In this document: in pieces, positions 1 through 9,226 of the stretch
Position numbering within the stretch: position 1 is the stretch's first letter
Layout of the letters: every line of letters starts with the position of its first letter
Origin: Chrysophaeum taylorii
Taxonomy: Eukaryota; Sar; Pelagophyceae; Pelagomonadales; Pelagomonadaceae
Direction: 5' to 3'
Assembly: GCA_029834535.1 (NCBI GenBank)
Contig: JAQMWT010000426.1
Coordinates: forward strand, 1 to 22,619
DNA: 22,619 nucleotides
The notes under the pieces: model-generated
Database searches by the model: none
What the model was told of the DNA's origin: nothing
The model's input: the letters and a program-made list of their open reading frames with translations, nothing else
Translations under genes and position numbers: made by a program

Positions 1-508
1 TCGTGACTCTCCGAAGGTTCATGATCGAAGCCGTCGTCGCAAACGGGATGTCGCAGTCCTCTCGAACGTCTTGGCCCCGCCCCATCCCTCTCGAGAGAAT
101 CCTCGATGTGTCCGTTCTGTCATCCACGCCGCGCGAAATATGTCCTTAATCCCCGCGGTTCTTGGCTCCGTGTCAGACGTGTCCGAGGGAAAAAAAAACC
201 CCCCCCCCCCGTTGTTTGTTTGCGCGATGAGGGCCGCGATCTTTGCGCCCGAGGAGCCCCGGACAGCCTTCACGCGCTTCGCTGAGCCGCCCTCAAACTC
301 TTTCGTCGAAGCGCGATCACGGCGCCCAGCGAGGCGCTCGCACAGCAGCCCCTGGGACACGCGACGGCGAACTTCTCCTCGCACAACCACTCGCGTAATG
401 TTGTCGTCGTCGTCATCCCGAATTAGTTCCCGGAATCTTTTTGTCGCAGGGAAAGAAAGAGAGAGGGAATCTGGAAGAATGAAGGGGGTCGAAGCACGGA
501 GGTACAGG
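1..508. other. Left flank of retrotransposon, no gene recognised
   Basis: Sequence outside the LTR element. Open frames exist on both strands but none shows a recognisable domain, and the 123-codon minus-strand frame is arginine-rich and crosses a low-complexity A9-C10 run near 189-209, so I do not call it a gene. The bases just left of the LTR (504-508, acagg) do not repeat at the right end of the element. Confidence 0.5.
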
Positions 509-881
509 TGTGTCGTACGGCTAGTTTTTTAGTGCTACCTGGCGTGCCACGAACTCCGAGCCGCCGCTCGCGTCCGTTGCCCTTGTGTGGGTCCAACTGG
601 ACGGGGAAAAACAAAAAATGGCTGTTCTCCCGCCACCGGGAGATGAAACTACACCAACAACTTCCTGTGCCTGGTCCTCGTCACTATGGAGTATGCGGCT
701 TTCTTTATTATCAATGAACGTATATCGATTGGTAAACACAGAAAATCAGGGTGACGCATGTCACTGAAAAGAAATGATGTCAGGGATGTGGGGAGACACT
801 GGCATCATCAGAACGGAGTAGGTGCCCCTGATAAAGGGGCCTAGACAGGGTAAGCCTTAGGAGGCGGAAGTTGCCGCCACA
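509..881 (-). repeat. 3' LTR of the retrotransposon
   Basis: Direct-repeat partner of 9229-9420. It is bounded on the plus strand by TGTGTCG at 509 and CGCCACA ending at 881, an imperfect TG...CA terminal inverted repeat. The inner boundary is placed where the polypurine tract ends, 37 bases after the stop codon of the last pol segment (919). On the element's own strand an AATAAA polyadenylation signal lies near 704-709. The portion 729-881 (U3 side) has no counterpart in the 5' LTR. Confidence 0.78.
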
Positions 882-893
882 GACCCCCCTGGT
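882..893 (-). promoter_or_regulatory. Polypurine tract (plus-strand primer)
   Basis: On the minus strand this reads accaggggggtc, directly before the LTR start TGTGGCGG. A purine-rich run abutting the 3' LTR is where LTR elements prime plus-strand DNA synthesis. Its position between the pol stop codon (919) and the LTR is as expected. Confidence 0.65.
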
Positions 894-918
894 AGAATTC
901 GAGCTGCCCCAGCGGGTG

Positions 919-1465
919 CTAGCGCGAGGAGCGCAGCTTCGCCTTACGATGCATCATCTCGTGAACGAATCTTCTGGTAAACACGGGTGATGATCGGTTC
1001 AGGAACCTCGACCACTGCGTAAGAGTAAACTTGGGGATCAACACATCAATCTCGTGCGGAGCGAAATCCGTGACACAAGGAGGTTGTGTTGGAGGAAATT
1101 CGGACTTGTCGGTGAAACTTCGACCTTCAACGTCCTTGAACTCGGGCTTGAGCTTTGCGGTGCGAAAGGTGAGAGGTCGGCTTGAAATAAGCGACATCAT
1201 CGTTCGGACCCAAATCAGAGAAATGTAGAGCAACACGATCATTTTGGTAATCGTAAGGCTCGTAAACTTCAGCAACATAAAATCTTCTTGCGCCAATCAG
1301 AGCGCTTCCGGTCGGGAATCCGGAAAACAACAAACTTCCGTGCTGATAATCATCACGGAAGGTTTCTTCGGGTTTGCGGATGGCTTGATCATGATCGGAG
1401 GTACCATCACAGGCGTGATCTGACTAACATGAACACGTCGTTCTTCGGGCGGAGAGTCGAGAGAC
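919..1465 (-). pseudogene. C-terminal tail of retrotransposon polyprotein
   Basis: This stretch follows the integrase C-terminal domain. Right after the break at 1466 the minus strand encodes RVHVSQITPV, resembling the VHVSxLKP segment that follows the GPY/F region in Ty3/gypsy integrases. It continues through two more frames: one with RRFYVAEVYEPYDYQND (around 1200-1270), and the last ending at the TAG at 919 with a basic tail (HRKAKLRSSR). I do not recognise a chromodomain with confidence. The stop codon sits 37 bases before the LTR, so this is the natural end of pol. Whether the tail is a separate targeting domain or only an integrase extension is open. Confidence 0.55.
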
Positions 1466-2400
1466 TCATCCTATAGGTTGACCGGGAAAGGGACGAAAGG
1501 CGTTCCTTGATAATAAACGGCCCTCGCCATTCCGGTCGAAGTTTGTTCTGAAGGAAAAAAAATGGTGAAGCAAAACGTGCGATCCTTCCTTGTATTCAAC
1601 ATCAACATGATGAGCATTGTAAGCCCAATCGTTGTTTCTTAAAGCTTTATCACGAGCCTCGCGGACGATCTTCGTATAATATTTCAAATCGTTCACGAGT
1701 TTCGGCGACTGCATCAGAGCGAGTCTTCGGCAATATCGCGGATCAAAGCGGATCCATAAATCCATGGCGTGTAGTCAGTCGGCAGCATCGGCTGACGGTT
1801 CAGGCGCAGCATAAAGGGAGAATCTGCGTGCCTGGAATAAACTTGCGGTCGTAGCAAAACGCAATATAATGAGAAAAGTCAGGCCAATCCGTAATGTTCC
1901 GGCCCTGAAGGCAAGCACGGAGGAAGGCCTTGATAAATCGGTTGACACGCTCAGCCGGGTTCGACTGGGCATGATAAAATCGTAGTTTGGTATCGTGTGT
2001 CGCAGTCTTATCGTTCAAAACATCCAGAATCAAGAAATGCGAGAACGGATCAAAAAATACTAGAAGATACGTCTCGGGACCAGCGCTGGGCAAGGGTCCA
2101 AATAAATCCATGCAGAGAACAGCACCATCACCATCGTAGACGGGCTGCTGCAAGAGTTTCGGCTCAGGCGTACGAGCTTCCTGGCAAACTAACATTCAGC
2201 AATGAAGACTCCAACTTCATTCGCATGTGAGGCCACCAAAATCGTTCTTGGATAGCCTGGACGGTACTGTGACGTCCCATATGACCACCGTTAACCGGAG
2301 TGTCATGGTAGAGTCGAATAATGCGCTTGCGCAACGTAGCAGGTGCAACAATCATCGGTGCAAATCAGCAGAAATGCGGTAAAGAACGTCTTTAACACGA
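1466..2400 (-). pseudogene. Retroviral-type integrase, internally deleted
   Basis: Integrase inserts the cDNA into host chromosomes. The N-terminal HHCC zinc-binding module is recognisable near 2190-2330 (LYHDTPVNGGHMGRH, then RFWWPHM); its CxxC half, AEC followed by LVCQ, is split by a frame break near 2191. The catalytic core follows at 1800-2195 with the first Asp in CMDLFGPLP. The region that should hold the second Asp (the DxG loop) is missing: about 20 residues after the FFDPFSHF strand the sequence jumps to YHAQSNPAERVNRF, which normally lies some 50-60 residues further on and carries the Glu region. The C-terminal GPY/F-like domain is at 1466-1765 (VEYKEGSHVLL). The loss is not explained by a frameshift, so the enzyme should be inactive. 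Confidence 0.85.
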
Positions 2401-2813
2401 CTTCGAATCGTTCGTTCGCTCGGGAACGTCGCGGCGTCTGACCTTGGGCCATTCGGTAGCGAATATCCTCGCAAGTAGCATCAGATTCTTGCTCACGTGC
2501 GATCTCAGCGAGCGTCATATTATCGGGTATCTTATCGATATAATCTTTGTAAGCTGCGTGGTCCTTGAAGACCTGTGGCTCATCGCGCGCACGGTTCTTC
2601 CGACGTTGTCTCGTAGCGTGAGACGTAGCCAATTTCATCGGATCCTTTTCAGATCTTCTTCCTCGTCTTCCGGCAGTTCGGTCGTAATAAACGACATTAT
2701 GAAGTGGCAGCCGGGGCGGGAACTCCTCGGTCATCAACAGGTCGGGAAGCTCTTGGAACACTAAATAAGCGTGGTTCAAAGTTCTCCAAACTCGTCAGTC
2801 TCGATGACATGAT
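2401..2813 (-). pseudogene. RNase H to integrase connector of pol
   Basis: This low-conservation linker lies between RNase H and the integrase zinc finger. It contains a charged stretch (about 2560-2690) and a segment near 2440-2520 reading LAEIAREQESDATCEDIRYR, typical of the LxxxQxxDxxLxxI helix that precedes the HHCC module in Ty3/gypsy pol. The frame changes on entry (near 2815-2820 and at the AAA run 2778-2780) and on exit (near 2340-2400). Each change is in the sense of one missing base. It is a domain boundary, not an independent gene. Confidence 0.75.
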
Positions 2814-3365
2814 CTATCGGTTGCGGGAGAGACAGTCAGGGATACTCATTCCCGGTGACTTTCCCGGCTTGTAACCAAGTTCAGGGTCAAAATTGGCGAG
2901 GCGCATCGCCCAACGAGCAAGCTGCCCAGACGAGTGCGTCGCCTTGCGTAAAACGTCAAATTTCGGTGATCGGTCTCCAAAACAGTCCGGTGCCCTTCGA
3001 TGTAGGCTCGAAAGTGCTCTAGAGAAAAGTATAACTGCCAGCAGCTCTAGCCGACGGGGCTCATAATTCCGCATCTCCTTCGGCACAGCTCGGCTCCAAT
3101 ATTCAATCACTCGTTCTTCTCGAGTCACTCTTCCGGCATCGTCCTTGACTTCGACAATCTGGAAGAGATATGCTCCAAGTCCATCCTTGAGCATCGGATC
3201 GGATCTGAAAAGGCAGATCATAATCGGGTGGTAGACTCCTCTGGAATCAACCAAAGCTTCAATAATCGTATCCCAGGCTTTCTGACACTCGGGCGTCCAC
3301 TCGAACTTTACACCTTCGAGGCATAATCGTCTCAGCGGTTCCACGATCTTCGAGTAGCCCTTCAC
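2814..3365 (-). pseudogene. Retrotransposon RNase H domain
   Basis: RNase H degrades the RNA strand of the RNA:cDNA hybrid. The segment begins with the reverse transcriptase connection (GYSKIVEPLRRL) and contains the family landmarks: an Asp-containing first strand with DGLGAYLFQ (normally DASxxGLGAVLxQ), IEYWSRAVPKEMRNYEPRRLELLAV, which holds the catalytic Glu, and an end GKSPGMSIPDCLSRNR resembling the usual PGxxNxxADxLSR. The TDH motif region (RAPDCFGDRSPKFDVL) is altered, so the third catalytic Asp cannot be assigned with confidence. It follows RT with a single missing base near 3366, where the RRF-KGYSK junction would otherwise be continuous. Confidence 0.88.
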
Positions 3366-4419
3366 AATCGCCGGCAGTAATTACTCATGCCGATGAAAGA
3401 GCGTATCTGGGTCTTCGGAGAAGTATTCGGCAAAGTACCTGGAATCGGCATCTTCTGTAGTGCTTCCAGCGTCTTCGGATTCGGCTTCAAGCCTTCTGGG
3501 GTCGAAATGTGTCCCAGAAACTCTATATCGTCCTTGAGAAGGTGGAACTTTGCGGTTCGACCGCTGTACCCTCTCTGTGCCAAATGACACATCACTTCGA
3601 TCAAAACTCGTAAGTGTCGATGAAGATCGTCGGATCCCATCATAATATCGTCAACAAACGCAACCAAGTTTTGATACATCCATTTCGAAAGGCCACTCGC
3701 CATTTGCTTGCAGAAAAGAACTCCGGCCGTCTTCACACCTAGAGGTAATCGCAAGAAACTATGAGCGCCAAGTGGGCTAACCATCGTGACAGCGTCCTGC
3801 GCTGCCGGATCCAAACGAAGGTTGTGGTATCCCCATCTAATATCGATGCATGTCCGCCATCGTCTCATGGCGAGAAAAGCTAAAGCATCATCTTGTCGAA
3901 TGTTCGGCCAACTGTTATTGACCAATTGATCGTTGAGCTGACGTAAGTCAACTGCAGCACGGAACGCGTTTGACGTTCCAATCTCAGCTCCTTTCTTTGG
4001 AAGCATCAACACAGGAAAGCCCCAAGGTGAGTTGGCCGGACGAATGACTCCATCCCGGCACCACTCGCTGATCTGCTTGCGGAGACAATCGAGCTTCGCA
4101 GGCGTCAATCGGTAGGGCGTCATCTTTATCGGTCGCGGATTCGCGTCTTTGAATCGTAGAGACACAGGAGGTGAGTCCACAGGTCTCATAATCGGGTCGA
4201 AAAAGGCCCAAGAATATTGCGCACAGTGACGGAGCATCAGTTTCGCATCGTCATCTAAGTGCGGATTGTCAGGAATTCCCAGCTCCTGCACAACCTTGTC
4301 TTCCTTCGTGGGAACTTGAACTTTCATAGCTTCATTATCCTTGACATGCTCGGGAATTTGCGGCAGCGGTGCACCCTCAGCATCGCGCGGCGCATCTTTC
4401 CATGGCACATCGAACTTTT
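3362..4419 (-). pseudogene. Reverse transcriptase domain (Ty3/gypsy type)
   Basis: RT copies the element RNA into DNA. The segment of about 350 residues holds the full fingers-palm-thumb order: DGVIRPANSPWGFPVLMLPKK (region 1), FRAAVDLRQLND, a catalytic Asp in CIDIRWGYHNLRL, FLRLPLGVKTAGVLFCKQM, and the catalytic pair in VAFVDDIMM (an FVDD variant of YVDD), followed by HLLKDDIEFLGH and the thumb (FIGMSNYCRR). This catalytic core is the best-preserved part of the element. The N-terminal side joins the upstream frame through a break at the T-run 4416-4419. There is no independent start codon; it is an internal part of the polyprotein. Confidence 0.95.
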
Positions 4420-4992
4420 CTCATATTTTAGCCTCACTTCCGGGTGGCTTTTGTTGATCCTCTCGCCTTTGACACGAACACTCGGCTCGCTCTTAATCTT
4501 CGGTTCCTGATCTCGCTCAGGATCTGGCGGAACGTCCAAATTTGATTGTCGGGGTGGTCCAGCAGAAGAAGCATGAGACGTCCCCGGCTCATCTGTTGCA
4601 GGCGGAATCAACGGTACCTCTGGAGGTTTCCATTTGGTGTGATCTTGGAGATCATCAGTCGACACCCATCTGACGACACGTGTGCGCGTGTTTAACAGCG
4701 GAACTTGTACGTGACGAAGGGTGGTTTCATCAATTTGCAAATAATAATCAAACGGTCGGTCTGCAGGACTCAACGCTGACGGCAAAGCTTCGCCGCTCAG
4801 GTGAAAATCCTTGGTCACAGAGTTGTGCAGATCGAGTACTAATAAGGTCATCGTGTCTGGTGGCACGACGGACGCCAAGTGTTTCAACGAGGTCGTCCTG
4901 GAGAAGCCAGCCCAATCAAAATCAAGGGGCATCGTCAGCAACTCCGAAGTCATTTTCAGATTCAGAGATTTGTAATCGGAATGGTGCGGTCC
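4420..4992 (-). pseudogene. Polyprotein segment between methyltransferase and RT, unknown
   Basis: This open stretch of about 190 residues is in the same frame as the C-terminal half of the methyltransferase. The first part is rich in hydrophobic strands (PDTMTLLVLDLHNSV near 4830; RPFDYYLQIDETTLRHVQVP near 4700-4760) and may be a folded domain. The later part (4420-4600) is Pro/Ser/Glu/Lys-rich and looks disordered (KIKSEPSVRVKGERI). I do not recognise a family. It could be a target-recognition or C-terminal extension of the methyltransferase, or a plain linker to RT. Confidence 0.55.
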
Positions 4993-5675
4993 TACGCGAA
5001 GCGGGACACGCGCAACGGTGTAAGCTGCGTCTGTCGCGGCTCGTGATGTTCCTAAATTGTTCATCTGAAGTAAATGTCGTTCGTCGGCGTAGCCAAGTGC
5101 TGCGGCGAACTCTTGCTGCATATTCTTGCAAGTCTTTGGAACTGCGCGCAAATGGAGCGGATGGCTGGAAACCAACAATCGCACGCGACAGCTCATCAAA
5201 CTGGGAGTTATGTCGTAAAATGGACGACGTACACGCAAGGGTGTAAACGCGCAACATAAGAAATAATCGAAGCCTCCAGCTCTATCAGCCAAATGAAGAA
5301 ACCAGCCATCTTGCATAATTTCATCGTCCAGTGGGTAGCGGTGACTCCTTTCCCAACATCTCTGGAGGTCAAGTTGCACAGAGCGGAGTGTACGCAGGGT
5401 GGCGACGCGACACACATCGACGACGACCATTCCGCGTAGGGTAAATAAGATTCGATCAACCGTAAGGTTGTAACATAGCGACCACACAGTGTGTGCTGCA
5501 CCACAGGAATGTTCGGAAAATTCTTATGGTGGATCTGGTTGGCTGTGTCCGACGCATCGAGTGCTAGCACGACTCGAAACGACGTCCCACACGTTTCGTT
5601 GGCTTGTTGGAGACCTAAAGTACTGCCTCCGGCTCCACTGAACAGCATCACCACCTTGCGATAAGTGATTGGAAG
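4993..5675 (-). pseudogene. C5 cytosine DNA methyltransferase domain inside pol
   Basis: Enzymes of this family transfer a methyl group from S-adenosylmethionine to carbon 5 of cytosine. Seen: motif I VVMLFSGAGGSTLGL (about 5620-5665, SAM binding), a motif II-like ALDASDTANQIHHKNFPN, motif IV CVASPPC with the catalytic Cys at 5394-5396, a motif VI-like WLIELEA near 5282 (Glu kept, ENV changed to IEL), and motif VIII SCRVRLLVSSHPL near 5160-5193. An ALGY...NNLGTS stretch may be the degenerate IX/X region. Motifs I-VI and VIII lie in two frames that join if one base is missing from the A-run 5217-5220. It shares the protease frame, separated only by an in-frame TAG at 5676-5678. Its position between protease and RT shows it belongs to the element. 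This copy is probably inactive as it stands. Confidence 0.85.
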
Positions 5676-7196
5676 CTATTGAACCTTTTCGTATCGGCGG
5701 CGGATCTCCGCTTCGGTGATCTCGCGGCATTTCTTTTCATCTTCTTCCGACCTTCGAGCGAAATCGTCGCTGCCTTCGGGTCGTTTGAGGGTGGACTTGT
5801 CCGCAACAGCGGTCGTAGCGTCCTTCTGCACCGTGCTCAGCAGCATCGGCGGGGGAGATTCGTCGCATCGCGTCAAGTGACTAGCGACAGAAACGGTGAA
5901 AGAAAGGTTCCCCTTGTCGTTTCCTTCTTCACATTCTTTCGTAAGTTCGTTGATCGTAGAGACGTTCAACTCATCTTCGTACCTAACGATACCGCCAATC
6001 GCAAGGACTTCGCCTTGAGTGACGACCGTCGGCACTTCTTCCGCGGCAGTAACCAAAACCCGAGCAGCGGACCGGTCGTGCTCTTCGCAAGAAGAACACA
6101 TTCCTCCGACAACTCCCAACTGCTCGTTTTCAGCAAACGTAGCGACCAAAACCTTTCCCATTTCCATAGGTTTCGACAAAATAACCGGTAGATTGTAAGC
6201 TCGACCGGGCTCAATTTGAAGCGTGCGCGCAGCATAAGCAACTACTTCCTGCTCGGCTTCTCCCGGAGCTGGGGAGAATTTTGTCGTAGCATGTCCCCGC
6301 GTAGCCAAGGCTACCGTACGTTCCGGCGGCGGGCTTCGGAGATCTTTAATCGTGCTCAAACGAGTGTAAACTCGAGTCTTGACCAGGTCGAGACTCTTCC
6401 GAAAGGCATCGTGTTGATGATTGTAAATCGGTACGGTTATCGGATCTCGATGGTAAATAGATCGAAAGGTTACGATGGGTGCATCGACTCGTTCATCCTT
6501 AACTTTAATCTTCTTGCGCCCGTAGACGACTTGGGTTCGATAAAAACAGATCCGATCGTGGGGATAGTCCACGACGGCTCCTAAAACTCGTATATCGCGC
6601 CCTCCCAACAGGAACAGATAGTTAGTATCGGCTACAGTAGCGACAATGGGGGCAGCGATGTCGTCGGCGAGGGCGACCCGAATCGCGATCCAACGATAGA
6701 TCGTCGTCGTATTCAACCCTGATCCGTACAGCTTGCGCTTAATCGGAAGTTCGCCTTCATCGAAAATCAACTGATCTTTGGCCAACTTTGTGACCATTTC
6801 TCGGCAAATATAAGAAACATCTGCCATGCCATCGACACCGATGGTCGTCGAGAATTTTGGTCCGTCACGATTCCTGTAGATGTGACAGGCTATAAACGTA
6901 AGAGTACCCGTATCTAAACAACTGAGGGTAACCAAATCATCTTCGATCGTCTTGCCGTCTCGCGGTGTCAACGAAGTGTGAGCACATCGGGCTCTGACTC
7001 GCTCATCTCCGGGGTTGGGCATCGATACCGCGGCTTGAGCTTTCGTATCATCTGTTGTTGGCGTCTTCGCCATAACGCTCGCGTCAGCCTCTTTATCTGG
7101 CGGCTTCCGCTCTTCCTCTAAGACAATCTCGGAGGGAATCAACGCTGGTAGGGGACCTGATCTTCGTAGTTCTTGGAAGCAAACGACCCCTCCCAT
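5676..7196 (-). pseudogene. Pol N-terminus: aspartic protease plus beta-rich domain
   Basis: The retropepsin-like protease cleaves the Gag-Pol polyprotein. The active-site region reads TTIGVDGMADVSYI near 6800-6850; aligned to the family pattern VDTGADVSYI, the DTG triad has become DGM, with the Asp kept. The second half has LLGGRDIRVLGAVVDYPHDRI, matching the ILGxDF...AxID strand of retropepsins. A further beta-rich segment (about 6000-6250, with IEPGRAYNLPVI and VTQGEVLAIGGIV) resembles the all-beta domain often found after protease in gypsy elements. The frame overlaps gag by 58 bases in the -1 frame, so it may be reached by -1 ribosomal frameshifting; I see no clear slippery heptamer. It ends at a TAG (5676-5678), after which the same frame runs on into the methyltransferase. 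Confidence 0.8.
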
Positions 7197-8812
7197 AAAT
7201 CATTCAGTTCGTCGTTCCAGAATGCATCTGTGAATTCATTCGTCGCCGGTTGATCCTCACCATCATCGGCGATCGGTTCTGTGTCGGCTGCGGCTTCGAG
7301 TCCGTAGCTGAGCGGTTGTTCTGGTGGCTTCTTTAGCAAGAAATTCTGAGTTTTCGTCCACCAATCCTGCAGGTTCCACGTCGGCTCGTCTTCGTCCCAC
7401 TTGAGAGCGCTGCTAATCTTCTTCTTAAATCTATCCTTTTCTTCCGGCGGCGTATCCGTGGCTCGATCCGTAGTAACCGAAACCGTTTCGGGGGGGTCCG
7501 CAGGAAAAGATGGCGTCGTCCCCGACGTCAACTCTATCGTAAGATCGTCGTCTGCATTACTCGCGCTGGTCATCGTCTCGTCAGTCGAATGAGCGCACAA
7601 GCTATCACTGCAGAAATCCATGTCTGGCTCACAGCCAGTTCGGTCGCCAACGGTCGTCTCTGGAGGGTCCAAAGATAAGCCGATGGCATCGAGGGCTTCC
7701 TCGTCAAAAATAAACGGCTCTCGGATATATTTCAAAATCTTGAGGCAATACTTCTCGTTCAATCCTCGTATCCGTCGTACCACGGAACCGTACTCCTCAT
7801 CGTCGACATCCCGACGTAAATAAAAAGACGCTGGGTGATCGAGGTCTTTACACAGGTCTTCATACTTCTTTAAGTGTTCTCGAAAAATCGGTGCGACTGT
7901 GTCGCGCAGGGTCGCGGGAAGCAGATATCGTAGTTTCTCCAAGCTGAAATGGTCTTCGGCTAACGCACTCATCACCGCGCCCGCATGTAAATCGAACTGG
8001 TCCTGATCGCGTCCATCGAGAACCAGTTTAAAAGCTTCGGTTTTTAATCCAGAGGCTGATCGCCGCTCCTTGTTGCGATCGTGTTTAGCTAACGCGCTGG
8101 CGAATCGATCTGTAAACCCCATCAAGAACTCTTGGGTGTCGATCCTTCCGTCGCCGCGCGTCTCCTCCTTTTCTTCTTCATCATCGTATTCATAGCGCGG
8201 CTTCCTAGCTTTCGAGCGTGATCGTGTAGTTGGCGGCTCCTCCTCAGCTCGGGACTCCGTGCTGCTCGCTCGCCTTGATCGACTCGGCGTACGCAACTCG
8301 TCTCTTTCACGTGTCAACGAGCTTACTTGATCTTGGAAGGCGTTTGCTCGAGCGTTGGCCCTACGCAGTTGCTGTTTTAATTCTTCTTTCTCCTTCCGTT
8401 GTAGCCGTTCTTTTCGTTCGTTCTCTTCCCCTATTTGTTTTAAAAGTCGTTCTTGCGCGCGTTCGTTCTCTTCGCGTAATGCCCGCGAGTGAGCCTCGTA
8501 GAACTCATTCATTTTCGTTGCATCCGGGGGTCCTGCACGCGTTGACGGAGCTGTCGATCGTCCTCCCGTCGGTCTCTCCGTGGGCTTGCCGTCGTTGTAG
8601 TCTAGCTCTTCTTCCTCGTCGTCAACTTCTGTGTCGTGCTCTTCTTCATCGTCGTCATTATCATCATCGTCATTCCGCTCGTTCGTCTAATCCTGACGGC
8701 TTGGCGGATCTTCATATCGTAGCTGCTCGACGGCAGCATCATCGTCTTCCATATCGGCTCTGGCTCGTTCTAGTCGGCCGAGATCAGAGCGGGTCCAAAA
8801 TAATTGAGTCAT
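7139..8812 (-). pseudogene. Gag-like structural protein with one in-frame TAG
   Basis: Gag forms the particle in which reverse transcription happens. I place the start at the ATG 8810-8812: the frame from there (MTQLFWTRSDLGRLERARAD) runs into a TAG at 8687-8689 and continues in the same frame through an acidic Asp/Glu run to the long open stretch beginning at ATG 8512. The total is about 557 codons with the TAG. Visible parts are an acidic N-terminal region, a long charged coiled coil (about 8290-8510, heptad-like, rich in Glu/Arg/Lys), an RS-rich patch, a helical capsid-like middle (FASALAKHDRNKE to RRIRGLNEKYCLKILKYI) and an acidic C-terminus. No CCHC zinc knuckle is seen. It is identified mainly by position, first gene after the LTR and leader, because Gag sequences diverge fast. 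Confidence 0.75.
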
Positions 8813-9203
8813 CGTCGTTCTCGTGCTCCTTCGACTCTGGAACTTCTAATCGTCCACGACACGCGTAATATCGTCGTTGCGTGCGTCTTCCACCGACAAA
8901 TCTATCAGTCCGGTGGGTGGCAGAACTCGTCTCTGCCCGGCAATCAATGCCTTATCCGTGAGTTGCTCCGTGAGTTGCGATCTCACTCCGCTCGCCTGCG
9001 GCAGCGGTACCCGGGTTGCGCGTCGGCTAGCACCGAATCGCGCGTCGTCACTTCCGACGACTAACGTATCCGGCCGGGGAACTTTCCCACGGCAGTGGTC
9101 CTTCTGGAATTCCTTGTCGGCGCGCTTGATCAGGGCGCGCACTGCTAGTCCGGACCGTGTAGAGAATGCAAGATGAACTAGTTCGCTGCGACCGATATAG
9201 TCG
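8813..9203 (-). other. Retrotransposon leader between PBS and gag
   Basis: About 390 bases of transcribed leader between the primer binding site and the gag ATG. Packaging signals would be expected here in LTR elements, but I see no motif I can name. Open frames on both strands lack recognisable domains. Confidence 0.55.
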
Positions 9204-9226
9204 CTCGAATCTCATATCCTCCACCA
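9204..9226 (-). promoter_or_regulatory. Primer binding site, complementary to a tRNA 3' end
   Basis: On the plus strand the stretch ends ...CTCATATCCTCCACCA at 9226. It has tRNA 3'-end geometry: a T-loop-like TCGAAT, five bases for the 3' side of the T stem (ctcat), seven acceptor bases (atcctcc), one discriminator A, then CCA. The element strand therefore starts TGGTGGAGGATATGAG two bases after the LTR end, as expected for a tRNA-primed element. The primer would be a tRNA whose acceptor starts GGAGGAT; I cannot name it without the host tRNA set. Confidence 0.75.

Noticed and set aside
71..532. 153-codon plus-strand frame at the left edge
   Set aside because: It overlaps an equally open minus frame, crosses an A/C homopolymer and runs into the LTR; low-complexity Ser/Arg content.
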